A stretch of 64,000 bases of DNA from Suillus spraguei (taxonomy: Eukaryota; Basidiomycota; Agaricomycetes; Boletales; Suillaceae), in the NCBI GenBank assembly GCA_016800925.1, contig JABCPU010000135.1, forward strand, positions 62,001-126,000, given 5' to 3'. How positions within the stretch are numbered: position 1 is the stretch's first letter; every line of letters starts with the position of its first letter. The translations under genes were made by a program, and so were the position numbers. The notes below the pieces were generated by a model. That model had not been told where the DNA came from and ran no database searches. It saw only the letters and a list, made by a program, of their open reading frames with translations. Positions 25,207-37,137 of this stretch are shown here, piece by piece.

Positions 25207-25265
25207 ACTGCACTGCCACCATTACTTTGGCACTTGCACCGGCAACATACTTGTTCACTGATAAC

Positions 25266-26514
25266 ATGGCGACAGCAACGTAGGTTTGGAGTTTCTAGGG
25301 TTTGGGCTGTCAAGTTTATAATCTTTCACAGTATACCAAAAACTTCCTGGGCAGATGACGTTGACGAACTTGGTGAATGCTCACCCTCGCGTCTACAATC
25401 ATATCGCAGTCTAACGTTCTCAAGTAGATCAACCAAAGATTGAGGATTATGTGGATGAGAACGGAATTCGTATCACCATCGAATATACTATAAATGACGA
25501 GGGCAAGAAGGTCAAGGTACGCCTGCCCCCTGTCCAGCGGTCTGCATGCAACGTTTCATCTACGCCATATGCTATGTTGGTATTTTTTTCGTCCCCGTAT
25601 ACTGATCATTTTCTCCAAGATAACACGGAAAATAAAACGTACGCTTCAAAAATCCGTCGTCGAGCACACAGTCGCTGAACGCAAGAAATGGGCCAAGTTT
25701 GGCAAGGAACGAGGGAACAAGGAAGGGCCAGATCGAGCGACGACCACAGTAGGAGAGAACGTGACTTTGAAAATTAGTGCAGGAAACAAGGTTTGTTTGA
25801 ATAATCTGTTCTTGGATCAAACTGACAGTCATAAAAGTCCTCTGAGCCGGAGGTAACGCCTGAGCAAAATATCAAAACCGAACTTGCAAAGGCCGGTGCA
25901 GGCAAGGTTGTCTGCCGTCTTTGCAAAGGTGATCATTTCACCGCAAAGTGCCCATATAAGGACTCTCTCGCCGGTCTCGAAACTGCTGGTTCGTACTTTT
26001 CCGCAGCATGGCATATTCACTTCACGCTCGATCTTGTTGACATGGACACGGACAGACCTACCACCTACTGATGACGCGGCCGACGCACCTGCACCTGCAG
26101 CCAGCGGAGCGACTGGTGGCAAATATGTGCCACCATCAATGCGTGGCGGCGCTTCTCGACCTGGTGAATCCATGGGACGCCCAGGCGCCTCTCGCGAAGA
26201 CCTTCCCACTCTCCGTGTCACTAATATCTCTGAAGACACGCAAGAATCTGATCTTCGCGAGCTTTTCGGTACGTTCGGGCGTGTAGCGAGGGTTTATGTT
26301 GGCCGTGACCGTGAAACGGGTATTGGCAAAGGCTTCGCCTTTGTATCCTTTGATGAGCGCGCTATCGCGCAGCGGGCAATGGAAAAACTAAACGGCAAGG
26401 GTTATGATAATCTGATTTTGAGCGTACAATGGTCACGTAAGTATTGATTTTTCAACGAAGTATGACTTGAACTGACCTTTGTTATTATCAGAACCAAGAC
26501 CGGACGGTCGCTGA
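25266..26514 (+). CDS. TIF35: Eukaryotic translation initiation factor 3 subunit G
   Basis: RNA-binding subunit of eIF3, acting in scanning and reinitiation on the 40S subunit. A short exon 1 (MATAT, from 25266) splices to KTSWADDVDELG. Next come DEGKKVKITRKIKRTLQKSV, HTVAERKKWAKFGKERGNK and the CCHC-like zinc motif CRLCKGDHFTAKCPYKD. A linker rich in Ala, Pro and Gly precedes a C-terminal RRM with RNP2 (LRVTNIS) and RNP1 (GKGFAFVSF), ending NLILSVQWS. A final mini-exon adds QPRPDGR and the TGA at 26512-26514. All signature regions of the family are present in order. Convergent with RPC1 across a gap of about 1 kb. Confidence 0.93.
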
Positions 26515-26890
26515 GCGTGGGCTCCAGCGAGAGTCGAGGAGATTGAGATGCATATGTAACGATATATGTCGACAACAATAGGGCTCTGGATTTTAATTGA
26601 CTCGTTTTGAAATCTTTATCAACTCCAGCACTTTTCGAGAGCGAGATGATTATCAAGAGGTGCCTGGATAGGATTCTCGTTCGGTTTGTGCCTCGAAAAT
26701 GTTTCGTGGTCTGTTTGGCTTGAAAAATACATATATAGCTAATACTGACACAATGAGTTCAACCCGGAGCAATAATTGAGTTGATCAGATGAGGTCGATT
26801 CTTATTTAGATATTTATGTCTCAACAGTCACCAGTGATCAATAGCATGTATTACTCCATTCATTCGCTTCCTACAGAGGCGGTGTGCACC

Positions 26891-27228
26891 ATGCTCGAGA
26901 CTTTACTGGATGACATCATCGAGAATGTTAAGATGAGAAAACCTGACGCCAAGCACTGACTCATGCTGGCAGCTTATTATTCCCTCACACCACAGCGTTG
27001 GCGAGAAAATATTGGCTGGACATCGTGTGTTCTACTGGTACACCTGAGTTGTGGACTAGAATCCGTCTTGCCCCAGAAAAAGCTCCGGAGGATGAGCTCC
27101 AAAGTGCAGAAAAGACCGTCAGCTATCCAGTGATTCCAGTCCACTTGACCATAATCTACTACACTGTAAGTTCCATGAGGTATACGACCATGGACGGTCA
27201 CCTGGGACAATCGCGCGGCGCGGTTTGA
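26891..27228 (+). pseudogene. Possible F-box protein remnant
   Basis: The plus frame at 26998-27228 holds WLDIVCSTGTPELWTRIRLA and later PVHLTIIYY, which resemble the R-W-..-A..TP.LW..I and P+.+.+.+ patterns of expanded Agaricomycete F-box proteins. A short upstream frame from 26891 (MLETLLDDIIENV) could be a relic of the LPDDIL-type F-box start. Stops separate the pieces and the leucine-rich body is absent. The assignment is tentative. Confidence 0.3.
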
Positions 27229-27559
27229 GGAACAAGTGAGGTATGTGGGACCGCGAAGAAGCAGTCGGTAATTCATATCCCTGGATTGACCCAAAGAAGT
27301 GGATGCGTTTTCAATGCTTTGCCTTCGGTCTTTCTTCTGGGTGTGACCGCAAGTAAAGGTCACACTTCGGTGTAATCACTTGCTACCTACTGCAGTAAAA
27401 TACGACCGGTCCAAGTTCATTTTTTCATCCTCGCAAGCATTTCGACACCACCTGACTTTTAACAAGTCAGGGCTCACCTTGCACGCACAATCCGGACAAG
27501 TCCTCCTTGCAACAAGCGTTGGTAAATATATGGAGAAAAATAAGGTAGCCCGGTGACTT

Positions 27560-30500
27560 TTATAATGCATCTTCAAACAATAACCTTCGTGGTTTGCTTA
27601 TGTGGGGCGATGGTGAATATAGGGCAGGCCTAGGAAAGAAACTGTTAGAAGTTTGAACGGGTCGCAGACTATGATGACACTTACATAGAAGTTCCGCAAT
27701 TTGCAGCTGCGTTGCCCATAATAATGCTTTCCGATACACCAGCAATACTGTCGTTCTTCCCGAAGGCCGCCGCATCGAACAAATGATCCGTGGTCTTTTC
27801 GAATGAAGCAAGCATAAGAACGCTATCCTTCATTTTCGCGACACCAAAACGAGTGATGCCGAGGACCTCTCCCTGAGTGAACAATTAGCTAGGGAAATTG
27901 GTATTGCACCACACTCGTACTTTGTAGGTCATAACATCACCAAGTAACATGACATGACGGGGGTCAATGCTCATTCCGTGGCTCTGCATCGTATACTGGA
28001 TTTCGTCGATAATGGTCCGTCTTGCTGCTTCAATTCCCAAGACTTTTGCTGATTCAATTACATGGTTGGAAGTCGTGGCCTCGCCAACAATCCCTACATC
28101 TAGGTTAGCAAATAGTAACTGGTTTGAAAAACAAAAAAACCTACCCTCCGTGGTCATGACCTTCTGCAATCCATAACCTTCTACAAGGAGTTCTTTGTCT
28201 CCCTTTTTCCCCTTGGCGTCGTCTTTCTCTTTGATGTTAATGACGGCTCGTTGAATAGTTGGCACTCCCTGTGATAATGATTCAAAGACTGATCACGAGC
28301 AAGACCAAGCGATTGACCTTGACTACTACATCAGACAAAACTCGCTTCAATTCTCGCAACTTGTAGTATTTGTCTGTTCCATCAATATAGATGCGCAAGC
28401 GGTTTCTGCGAGGGATGACAGTAATGGACTGTCTACAGTAAGTTTTATGGCAGCCTATACATGACATAAATCCCACCTCTTGTTTAATCTTCAGCTTTCT
28501 CGTGGCTACGATCGCCCACTTTATATCGTCCAAAGTAAGTTCAAGCTGATGCGACAAGTGAGTACATATTGAATGATATGGATATGTTAAAGGACTAACC
28601 TGGAGCTTTTGAATAGTATCCATATCTATGATTACACCGATATAAGTGTACTCTGGCGCCCATGCCTCCTCAAAAACAGCAGCAATCTGCACGAGATTCA
28701 GAATGACATTAGGTTCATGGGCTGAAAAATTCTCACATCGCCCAAATGAGTTTTTTCAAGACGGGCCTTAACTATACGTGCAGAAGGCTCGCTGTTAGGA
28801 GTGACAAGCTTGCAGCTAATAATGGGCGTGCTAATAGTTTTGGATGCGTTGATAATTTCTTTGATTCGCGGAACACCAAGCGTGACGTTCATCGAAGCAA
28901 CCCCAGCAAAGTGGAACGTCTTAAGTGTCATCTGTGTTCCTGGTTCTCCAATGGACTGAGCACCAACTGCGCCCACAGTGGAACCTGAACTGCATTCAGT
29001 CTCCCTGAGAGTAACTCATATAGATTCCACTCACCGGGCTCAATCCTAGCTTTGACGTACTTTTTCCAGCACAAGGCAAGAAAATGCTGGAGCTGAGACT
29101 CGGTAACTTTGGCTTTATTGTCTACGATGGCCTTGGAAGCGGCTAAGGAATGTGTCAGAAAGCAGAGCGCAAACATGTTTTCCGTGCAGACCTGAAGCCC
29201 CCATAGACAGGTCGGTATCGTGATCCCATTCGTCTGAGCGCTCCAGAGCCTCAAACATTCCCCTGCTTTTGCGCATCGCAGCGAGATGATGAGCGATATG
29301 CTGGATGACAAAGTCGCGTATCGTATCAATATATGCTGGTGTGCACTCGCTAGTGAACTTTGGTTTCCTGAGCTCTAGATCGACGAGTTCCACGATCTCG
29401 AAGGGGAGTAAGCCGCGACCACGACGGTTTCCTATTGCCTGCAAAAAGGTGAGACGTGTGAATCAGATAGACAGTCGTATTGGCACACACCAAAGCATGC
29501 GTCCATGCTCGCTCGAACTCGACTGGCTGTGCGTCACCTTCAAGACATGCAGGATCCAAGCCATCGTCACCATATCTGAACTGCACAACGCCGCCTGTGG
29601 AGTTGCGCACTGATAGATCATATTGAGTGGTCAGATCCTCCAGTGCCTTCATCAAACGTCGTTGCATGTAACCGGTCTCAGCGGTCTTCACCGCAGTGTC
29701 GACCAAACCCTCACGACCAGAGATGGCGTGAAAGAGAAATTCGGTCGGTAATAAACCGCTGAAAAAGCTATTTCTAACAAAACCTTTGGATGGGGGTTCT
29801 TTCGACTTCTTCTGGAAATGTGGTAGAGAACGATCTTGAAAACCATCCGGAACACGGTGACCCGCAATGATTTGCTGGCCGACACAGGCAACCATCTGAG
29901 AAACATTGATCACGGAACCTAGTAGCACTGAGCGACATTGGTAAAACAGAATCCGAGGGACAAACCTTTAGAGCCACAAGTTGCCATGATCAGAGGTGCG
30001 TTATGTCGACTCAGCTCCTGCATACAGATATCTCCGACTTTGTCCCGAACTCTTGAAAGGATTCCAGATATCATAGCTTCAAGTGTTTGTTCTTGGTTGC
30101 ATCCTGGTTTATTCTCCAGCTTCCCCTTCTTTGCTTGCGTGATAAGGTTTGTGCATTCAGCGTAAGCAGCCTCGACCATCTGGTTTTTTTTCGACGCAAG
30201 GATAGGTCCTGGAATGACATCGTTGATTCCGAGAGAGAAACCGAAGTTGGCTGAAAGGAAATTAAGACATGAAACGTGCCTGATTGACAATAAGACGCAC
30301 CCAACCAGCGAGCACACAGTTTCGCTACACGATTCATGGCTGCAGCAGCCTCATGTGGGCCGTAGTCCCTCATGATTATTCCGAATATCGACTTCTTCTT
30401 CCCGCTGCCGACGACGGCTTTATCCATGACGCCACACATAACTTCACTGTTGACGATGACAAGCCAAGCATCATTCGGAGACAGGTCTGGTGCTGGGTCT

Positions 30501-32740
30501 TTGATGGAGGGGTAATGTTCAGGTTTTAGCTTCTCCGGCTTATTGCACTTGCATTCAACGTTCACGAATACGTTGGATTGCTTGTTAGGACGCATAAGAA
30601 CGTTGAAAATCTGTTTGCCTGTCCATAATCGTATAGGCTTCCAGATCGACGGCGGAGGTATGTCAATCTGTAAGTTGGCATCGGCAAAGTAGCAACATAT
30701 TTGCGTGAACTGGCGACGGTCGAAAAACGTATCTTTACGAGTCATCAGGTAGGAAGCTGTGATAAAATCTTGAATGGCGGCGATCACAGGCTCTCCGTTC
30801 CGAGGGGTGACTAGATTATGTTTCACGCTCATGAGTTCGAGCGCTTCTGTCCTTGCTTCCTCCGTCTGAGGAATATCTAATTGAAAGATCATGAGTATTC
30901 GAATAACAGTCAGCATGACAAAAAACTAACGAAGATTCATTTCATCGCCATCAAAATCGGCATTATAAGGGCCACAAACACATTCGTTTAGACGGAAGGA
31001 GCGCCAAGGACGAACCTTGACCCTGTGACACATGATTGAGAGCTAGAAGGTACCCAGTCAGCGAAGGTTTACAACTTTTGCAGAATAAAAGACCTTGTGC
31101 AGACTTGGTTGTCGATTGAACAGGGCAATATCACCATCGATAATATGCCTCTCGACAACGTCCCCAATTCTCAGACTGTCAGCCACAGCATTGCGATTGC
31201 CAAATTTCAAGAATTTCTTGAAGCCACTACTGCCCGCCGTTACGTAGTTAGCGCCGGGGTGTACATCACACCCATTGCGAACGGCTTGCTTGAGACCCTC
31301 GATGTTGTGGGATGTCACACGCTCCGGGTATGTCAATATCTTCGCGACACGCTCTGGTACCGCTACTTCATCGATACGCAAGTTTGGGTCGGGGGAGATC
31401 ACGGTACGACCAGAGAAATCGACACGTTTCCCAGATAAATTACCACGGAATCGACCCTGTTTACCCTTCAGGCGTTGTACAAATCCCCTCATTGGCTTCT
31501 GACCAGCTTGTGAGGGTACCCCAGGAAGTTCGGAGTTGATATACATGGCGACAGAAAGTTGAAGGAACTCCCAGTGTTCCTGAGCACAAGTTGAGTAATG
31601 GCAAGCACCGTAAATAAGACTCACTTGCCATGAATTGTGCAGTGGGCGCTCCTTTAGATAAACCTTGCTTTATGAGAGCATTGGTGAAAACGATCTCCGT
31701 AAGTTTCACAGTGAGGTCATCTTCGTTGGAAGCCCCATCCTGGGCAACGGATGGTCTGATGCAAACCGGTGGAACAGATATGTACTGCCAGATATACTCT
31801 TCCGGACGACCGAACTCGGGTCGTAGACCAAGCAATTCACAGTCCTGAAAGTAGATGTTAGTCCAGTAAATGTTTGAAAGTAGACATAAACGCGACCTCA
31901 TCGGATATTCTCTTAAAGAGATCAAGAGTTTTTAGTGGATTTAAATCTTCATGAATTGCCTTGTTCAAGTACATCGCAAGTTCCTTCTGTGCCTCTACCG
32001 CTGGAGCGAATGTACGTTTCCATTTCTCCATCTCGTCTGCTGTCTTCTTCGCGCGGAATTTATCGTGGATAATCTTCAGTACTCCTGCCTTTTTAACAGC
32101 ACCATTCGTTGCTGAGCAATAGGGACAGTAGACGACCTTGCGTGCCATCGTATTGACCTGTTTGCATAACGCCTGCCGGTGGATATTTTCGAGACCTGGT
32201 CTGCGGAAGCGTTTGAGGTATATCCGACGGTCGGGTTCCTCCAATAGAACGCGAGCGCAGGTCTTTTATCGCGTCATCAAGTACGAAAAGCATGAAAGTG
32301 TACTAGCTTACTTTGCATATGGCCTGAAGGATGGCAATGGTGTGCTTGAAGTAGCCGATGTGGAATACGGGGACCACCAGTTTAATATATGCGTAGTGGC
32401 CAACGCAATCGACAGAATTGAGGCCGCATGTCTCACAAAATGCATTCTTCTCTGTCGTTCCCTGAGATGGTGATCAGCTACATTGTGCATGGGAAGGTAT
32501 AGGCAACTCACCAGCCGACGATCTAAAACGCCATCTTTGACGGGAAGTCGATCGGTGGGCGTATACAAGTCGCGATGAGTGATCTGAAATTCGGAGATTT
32601 TGACTGTATCTTGGGCGTTAAGCAAGCTGAACTGTAGCTGTTTTCTGATGGGCTCTCGCATCAACCAATTTGAAAAAAACTGAACGAGGGGATTGGACAT
32701 ACATAACTTTTGGTGCCTCAGAAGGTACCGTCTCCTTCAT
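27560..32740 (-). CDS. RPC1: DNA-directed RNA polymerase III largest subunit
   Basis: Catalytic clamp and active-site subunit of Pol III (Rpc160), which transcribes tRNA and 5S rRNA genes. The ATG at 32738-32740 gives [12 protein letters not shown], spliced to the next exon with [20 protein letters not shown]. Seen in order: the Zn site [36 protein letters not shown]; a second Zn region ([10 protein letters not shown]); [20 protein letters not shown]; and the metal-binding NADFDGD at about 30944-30964. Then follow [20 protein letters not shown], the funnel and bridge-helix region ([20 protein letters not shown]), and the trigger-loop region [19 protein letters not shown]. The end has [20 protein letters not shown] before the stop at 27560-27562. 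There are at least fifteen short introns. Its Pol III identity rests on [14 protein letters not shown] and the C-terminal [12 protein letters not shown] block. Confidence 0.95.
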
Positions 32741-32983
32741 GACAGGTAATTTGGTACTAGAAGCTAGTGAGAAATTTTGCAATGACGCCTGTCACTCATG
32801 CGCAATGCACGAGTAAAGTATCTGTGTATATGAGTACAATTTGAGTTCGACGTCACTATGTAATGCTACTAGATATCAGAATCGATAATATGTGGCGTGA
32901 CTGCTCGTAACATAAGTGCGTGACGCCGTGATGAGACTTGCGCGTCGCGTGTCTGCGATTGAATCATATCCTGCATCCAAACC

Positions 32984-34099
32984 ATGTCGAGAACATCATA
33001 CGATAGGTTCGACTATTCACTAGTTCCGCCGTCTGCATGCTCATGAATTGTTGGGCAGATATCTCACTGTTTTCTCGCCCGAGGGTCGATTGTACCAAGT
33101 CGGTGTGTTGATGATTATTGGACATGCTCGTAATGACGCGTGCTCATATACTCCCCCTTAGAATATGCATTCAAAGCTATCTCTGGTTCAGGCCACACCG
33201 CGGTCTCTGTCAGAGGCTATGACACCTCTGTAGTCATCACGCAAAAGAAGATTCCGGTATGTTGTGCTACGAAACGGCCATCATCATGATATTTACTTCA
33301 GATCAGGATAAGCTGTTGGATGCGTCGACTGTCACGCACCTCTACAGTATCACTCGCACTATTGGGTGTGTCATGACTGGCCTTGTCGGTGAGTAAAAAT
33401 GGTGTGGGGAACGGCTTGTACGTGCGCTGACGTAGGTTACAGCTGACGCCCGTGCCCAAGTTTTACGTGCTCAGCAAGAGGCTGCCCAGTGGAGATATAA
33501 ATATGGATATGACATAACTCCGGATGCTCTGGCACGACGACTGGCAAATATCAATCAAGTCTACACGCAACGGGCTGGCATGCGGCCATTAGGTATCTGT
33601 AAGGCCACCTATCTTGTTACCGTGGTTCGCAACTAACGACAATAAATATGCTCATAGCTATGATCTTAATTGGGATCGATCCAGAATACGGGCCGCAATG
33701 TTTCAAATTGGACCCTGCTGGCTACTTTGTTGGGTTCCACGCCACCGCTGCTGGACAGAAACAACAAGAAGCGATGAACCACCTAGAAAAGAAATGGAAG
33801 AAACTAGACAAGGGTAAGGGAGCTGACGATGCTGCAGCTGCCGGCAAGAAGCTCAGTCGAGCAGAGGTTATTGAGGTGAGTAATACTATATTACAAAATG
33901 ACGTGAATAGCTAAGTATTGTTTAGATTGCAATAGAAGCAATGTCGACGGTTCATGCGACGGACTACAAGGCCGGAGAGATAGAGATTGGAATCGTATCG
34001 ACTGCTGAGGATGAGGACTCCAAGACTCGTGGTGAATGGCGTGTGATGGATGAGGCCGAGGTAGAAAGATATTTACTAGCATATGCAGAAAAGGACTAG
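32984..34099 (+). CDS. SCL1: 20S proteasome subunit alpha-1 (PSMA6/Scl1 type)
   Basis: Outer-ring subunit of the 20S proteasome core. The ATG at 32984 (MSRTSYDR) splices across a short intron to [14 protein letters not shown] and then [20 protein letters not shown], the alpha-type N-terminal signature. Next come [62 protein letters not shown], and [26 protein letters not shown]-type spacing is kept in [20 protein letters not shown]. The C-terminus, [20 protein letters not shown], runs to the stop at 34097-34099. About 260 residues, normal for alpha-1; an insert rich in Lys and Ala ([14 protein letters not shown]) follows the LEKKWKK helix. Divergent from RPC1 (243 bp between starts). Confidence 0.95.
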
Positions 34100-34223
34100 G
34101 ATGCATTGTTGCACACATGAGAATTAATCATTTGCTCACAGAAACACGGAAAGAGTGGTTTAGATAAGTTTTTTTGGGTGATACAGTATGAATCATAAAT
34201 GGTGTTTATCAAGTTTATTTATT

Positions 34224-34612
34224 CTATCGCAAAGAAGCTCCCCCACTCTGCATGACCGTAAGTGCTGGATCATTTGCATTTGTTATACAGAAATACTGAC
34301 CAATATGGCATCTATCTCTACTTGCTCCAAGTACCTGGAGGATGGTTTCGAGAAGCGTGCTGGAGCATCCCAAAATTCTAGGAATACAGCATGATCCTGC
34401 GATGCTCGGGGTGAGCTGTGAGGACCAGCCTTTTCAAAAAAGGACTTTTGCCATTCTGGAGGAGCGGCTGGATGAGGGTGAGAAGGACCCGCAGCTATTA
34501 TGACATTAGTTATGCAAGATAATAGATTGCCCGACGCACTAGCTGGCCATACACGCTTTCCAATGAAGCTGATGAGAGGTTTGTGTGCTAGCACTTTAAC
34601 AGATGGATGCAT
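34224..34612 (-). CDS. KGD4: Mitochondrial Kgd4/MRPS36-like 2-oxoglutarate dehydrogenase subunit
   Basis: A small mitochondrial protein that tethers the E3 component to the 2-oxoglutarate dehydrogenase core (formerly Ymr31/MRPS36). The frame from the ATG at 34612 has HKPLISFIGKR, like the yeast P.I.F+G.R start. A short intron joins to GPSHPHPAAPPEW, and then come EFWDAPARFSKPSSRYLEQV and EIDAIL. A second intron leads to a mini-exon giving SGGASLR and a TAG at 34224-34226. The ..LPARF..P....EL..I.SGG pattern is diagnostic of the family. The start is uncertain: an in-frame ATG also exists at 34672. It lies 124 bp from the end of the proteasome gene (convergent). Confidence 0.8.
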
Positions 34613-34819
34613 GGTAAGTGGCTGGGAAGCGGGCCGCCTGGCAGAGCCGTTCATGAGATATGTTATTTGCACATATTTACTTGGTCACCAGCGGCTGAGG
34701 TAACCGCGCCGATCGCCTAGTGACGCCAAAGGTATCAGTAAACCCTTGAAATATAAATAAAAAGCCTAGGTATATAACTGCTGGTATACTTTGACTGTGC
34801 TTTGTTTCCTAGAAACAAT

Positions 34820-36913
34820 ATGTCGGTTCTTCAGGTGTACTCTTCTCTGTCGTCAAGCTCGCCAAGAGCTACGATATCACAAACACTTCAATCAATTGCT
34901 AGTATGTCTCAATCTTATGTTATGGCTAACTACTTCAATCTAGTTTTTTAGGTGCTCCTCCCATCGATCCCCCTTCTTGTAAAGTACTCATCCAGCTCAT
35001 CATAAATGATCTTCAGGCTGTCATTATCGATGGCTCCCCCAGCCGTTTAATCAGAGATGGTTTGCTCACTCTATTAGATTTATATGCTCCATACTGATCC
35101 CATGTCAATCGCAGACGCATTTCCCGCTCTTTCTGCCGTCAAGGGACTTGGAAAATTCCCCCACGGTGCACAAGTCCTTGCATCAGTTTCCAACCTTAAA
35201 TGTCTTATGACGCTTGCTATGAATCTCGAAACTGCTCATGATGCATCGAATGAAGCTTTGAAGTGTGTTGCCAACACCTTACTCCTTAGTGAACCCGCTC
35301 GCACCAGGTTGCTGAGTCAAGAAATCGATGGAGGAAATATCTGTGTCGACCTACTCCAGGTCAGAGCCCATCACACTGTGTGTTTTGCATTCAACCCATT
35401 TTTTTTTAGAAATCTGCAACACCCGAGAACATATTTCTCTCGTCCAGGATCCTCTTTCTCTGTACTGTATCCCCCCATCAATCTGCTTCCTTCATTGAAT
35501 CTATCGTTGAGACAAAACGCGCCAACTGTCCTGGAAATGGAACAATACTCGATATTATTGCCCTTAAGTTGGATGATTTAGTTGTATCCATGCAAGCTGG
35601 AATAAACATGTCCCGAGATGCGATGACAGATCTCCTAAAGCTCACCTTCAATATCCTGGTACATTATCCCAAAGTCGGTCACTTCTTTTTTAACCACAAT
35701 TACCAACTCTCAATCGCGTTATAGCTGGCTCCCTCCGAGGTGCAGTCTCCCGGAACAGTTCCTGTAGACCAAAAGGTAATGGGAGATTTCTGGAATTCGC
35801 GGCTTGACGGGTGAGTGCCTTGTCGTAATCTTACCACAGTATCTCACACGGTATTGCAGCATCCTACCCCCACTTCTTCGTGCCTTTCAGACTATCCCTC
35901 TTTCCTCTCCAAATCCTCTTACACCACCGTTGACTCACGTCATTCATTCGCTAATTACCATCCCTGTCGACGCGTCATCTCGTGCGATATGGTTCGGTAC
36001 TCGTCTAGATTCACATTCGACTACCCCACAGCCGAGTTCCCCTGAGTCCACTACCTCTTCTTTGGCTGGTTCAAGCCATGATAACCAATTAACACTCAAG
36101 GAGCCAAAGGCCAGGCATATTGAACGCGCCATATCGTCTGTCATTTCAGCCGGTCGCCGTTCGTTCTGTCGCTCTCCACGTTCGGACTCGTCTTCCGCTG
36201 CCGACTGCGCTTCACGCGCTTATGAACTCCTAGACACGACCCTTGCTCATTTTCTTCCAGGTGATATCGATCCGGATGATCCCTCAGTGCAAGATCTGTG
36301 CAAGATTGATGGAAACGCGTCCCTGGATGAAATCCTGTGCCCGCTTGTTCTACTTATAACACGATTCTGTCTTGGTGACGACGATGCCAAGACAAGAATA
36401 AGACAGTGGTTAGTGCCTGAAAATTTGGACAGGACACATCCTTTGGAGAAGAGAGCAGATCTTTTGGGTCGGTGCTTGAGGCTCCTTGCATCTGTCTATC
36501 ACAGCAGGTTGAAGGACGCTATGGGAGAAATGTTGTATGCAATGTGTGATTCAAATGGTATGTAATATGCAGCTCCCGTTGGTTATATTTACAAATGAAA
36601 TTTAGCTACATCCCTTGCTGGTTATTTCGGATACGGCAACGTTGCTGGTTTCCTTTATCACAAAGGCGTTGTCAGTGCACCGCTTGTCAGTGCAGGCTCA
36701 GGCGCACCACCGACTACTGTGTCAGGTTTACCCATCAACCCCATCACTGGCACCGTTGAGCATCCCTCGAGAACCATCGACATGACTGATGAAGAGAAGG
36801 AACACGAAGCGGAGAAGTTGTTTGTGTTATTTGATCGGCTGGAGAAAACTGGTGCGCTACCTCCGAGCCAGAATCCCTATCGCAAGGCATTTCAAGAGGG
36901 TAAAATGGGTTGA
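34820..36913 (+). CDS. RIC8: Ric8/synembryn guanine nucleotide exchange factor and G-alpha chaperone
   Basis: Cytosolic chaperone and exchange factor for heterotrimeric G-alpha subunits, an armadillo-repeat protein. The ATG at 34820 opens MSVLQVYSSLSSSSPRATIS. Helical repeats follow: FPALSAVKGLGKFPHGAQVL, SNEALKCVANTLLLSEPART, and after further introns SIVETKRANCPGNGT, LDDLVVSMQAGINMSRDAMT and LLKLTFNILVHYPK. The C-terminal half has FWNSRLDGILPPLLRAFQTI, LRLLASVYHSRLKDAMGEML, YFGYGNVAGFLYHKG and MTDEEKEHEAEKLFVLFDRL, with the typical ending before TGA 36913. A Ser-rich insert near 36040-36200 replaces part of a loop. At least six introns. Divergent from KGD4 (207 bp). Confidence 0.9.
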
Positions 36914-37137
36914 TCTCAGTAGCAACAGTAGACACGAAGTTATTAAGGGCTTGCGAGTAGCTTACCGATACCATCCCTCGGTTTGATTTCCTTACACATT
37001 TAATGAAGTATGATAGATCAAGTTGCCAACTGCAGTATAGAACAGAACAGTGTACATATGTATGTACGAAAGATATGCAACAACTAAGGCCACACGAAGA
37101 GTGGGAAGTCATAATTTTTGGGGTAGCACTGTGCGGT

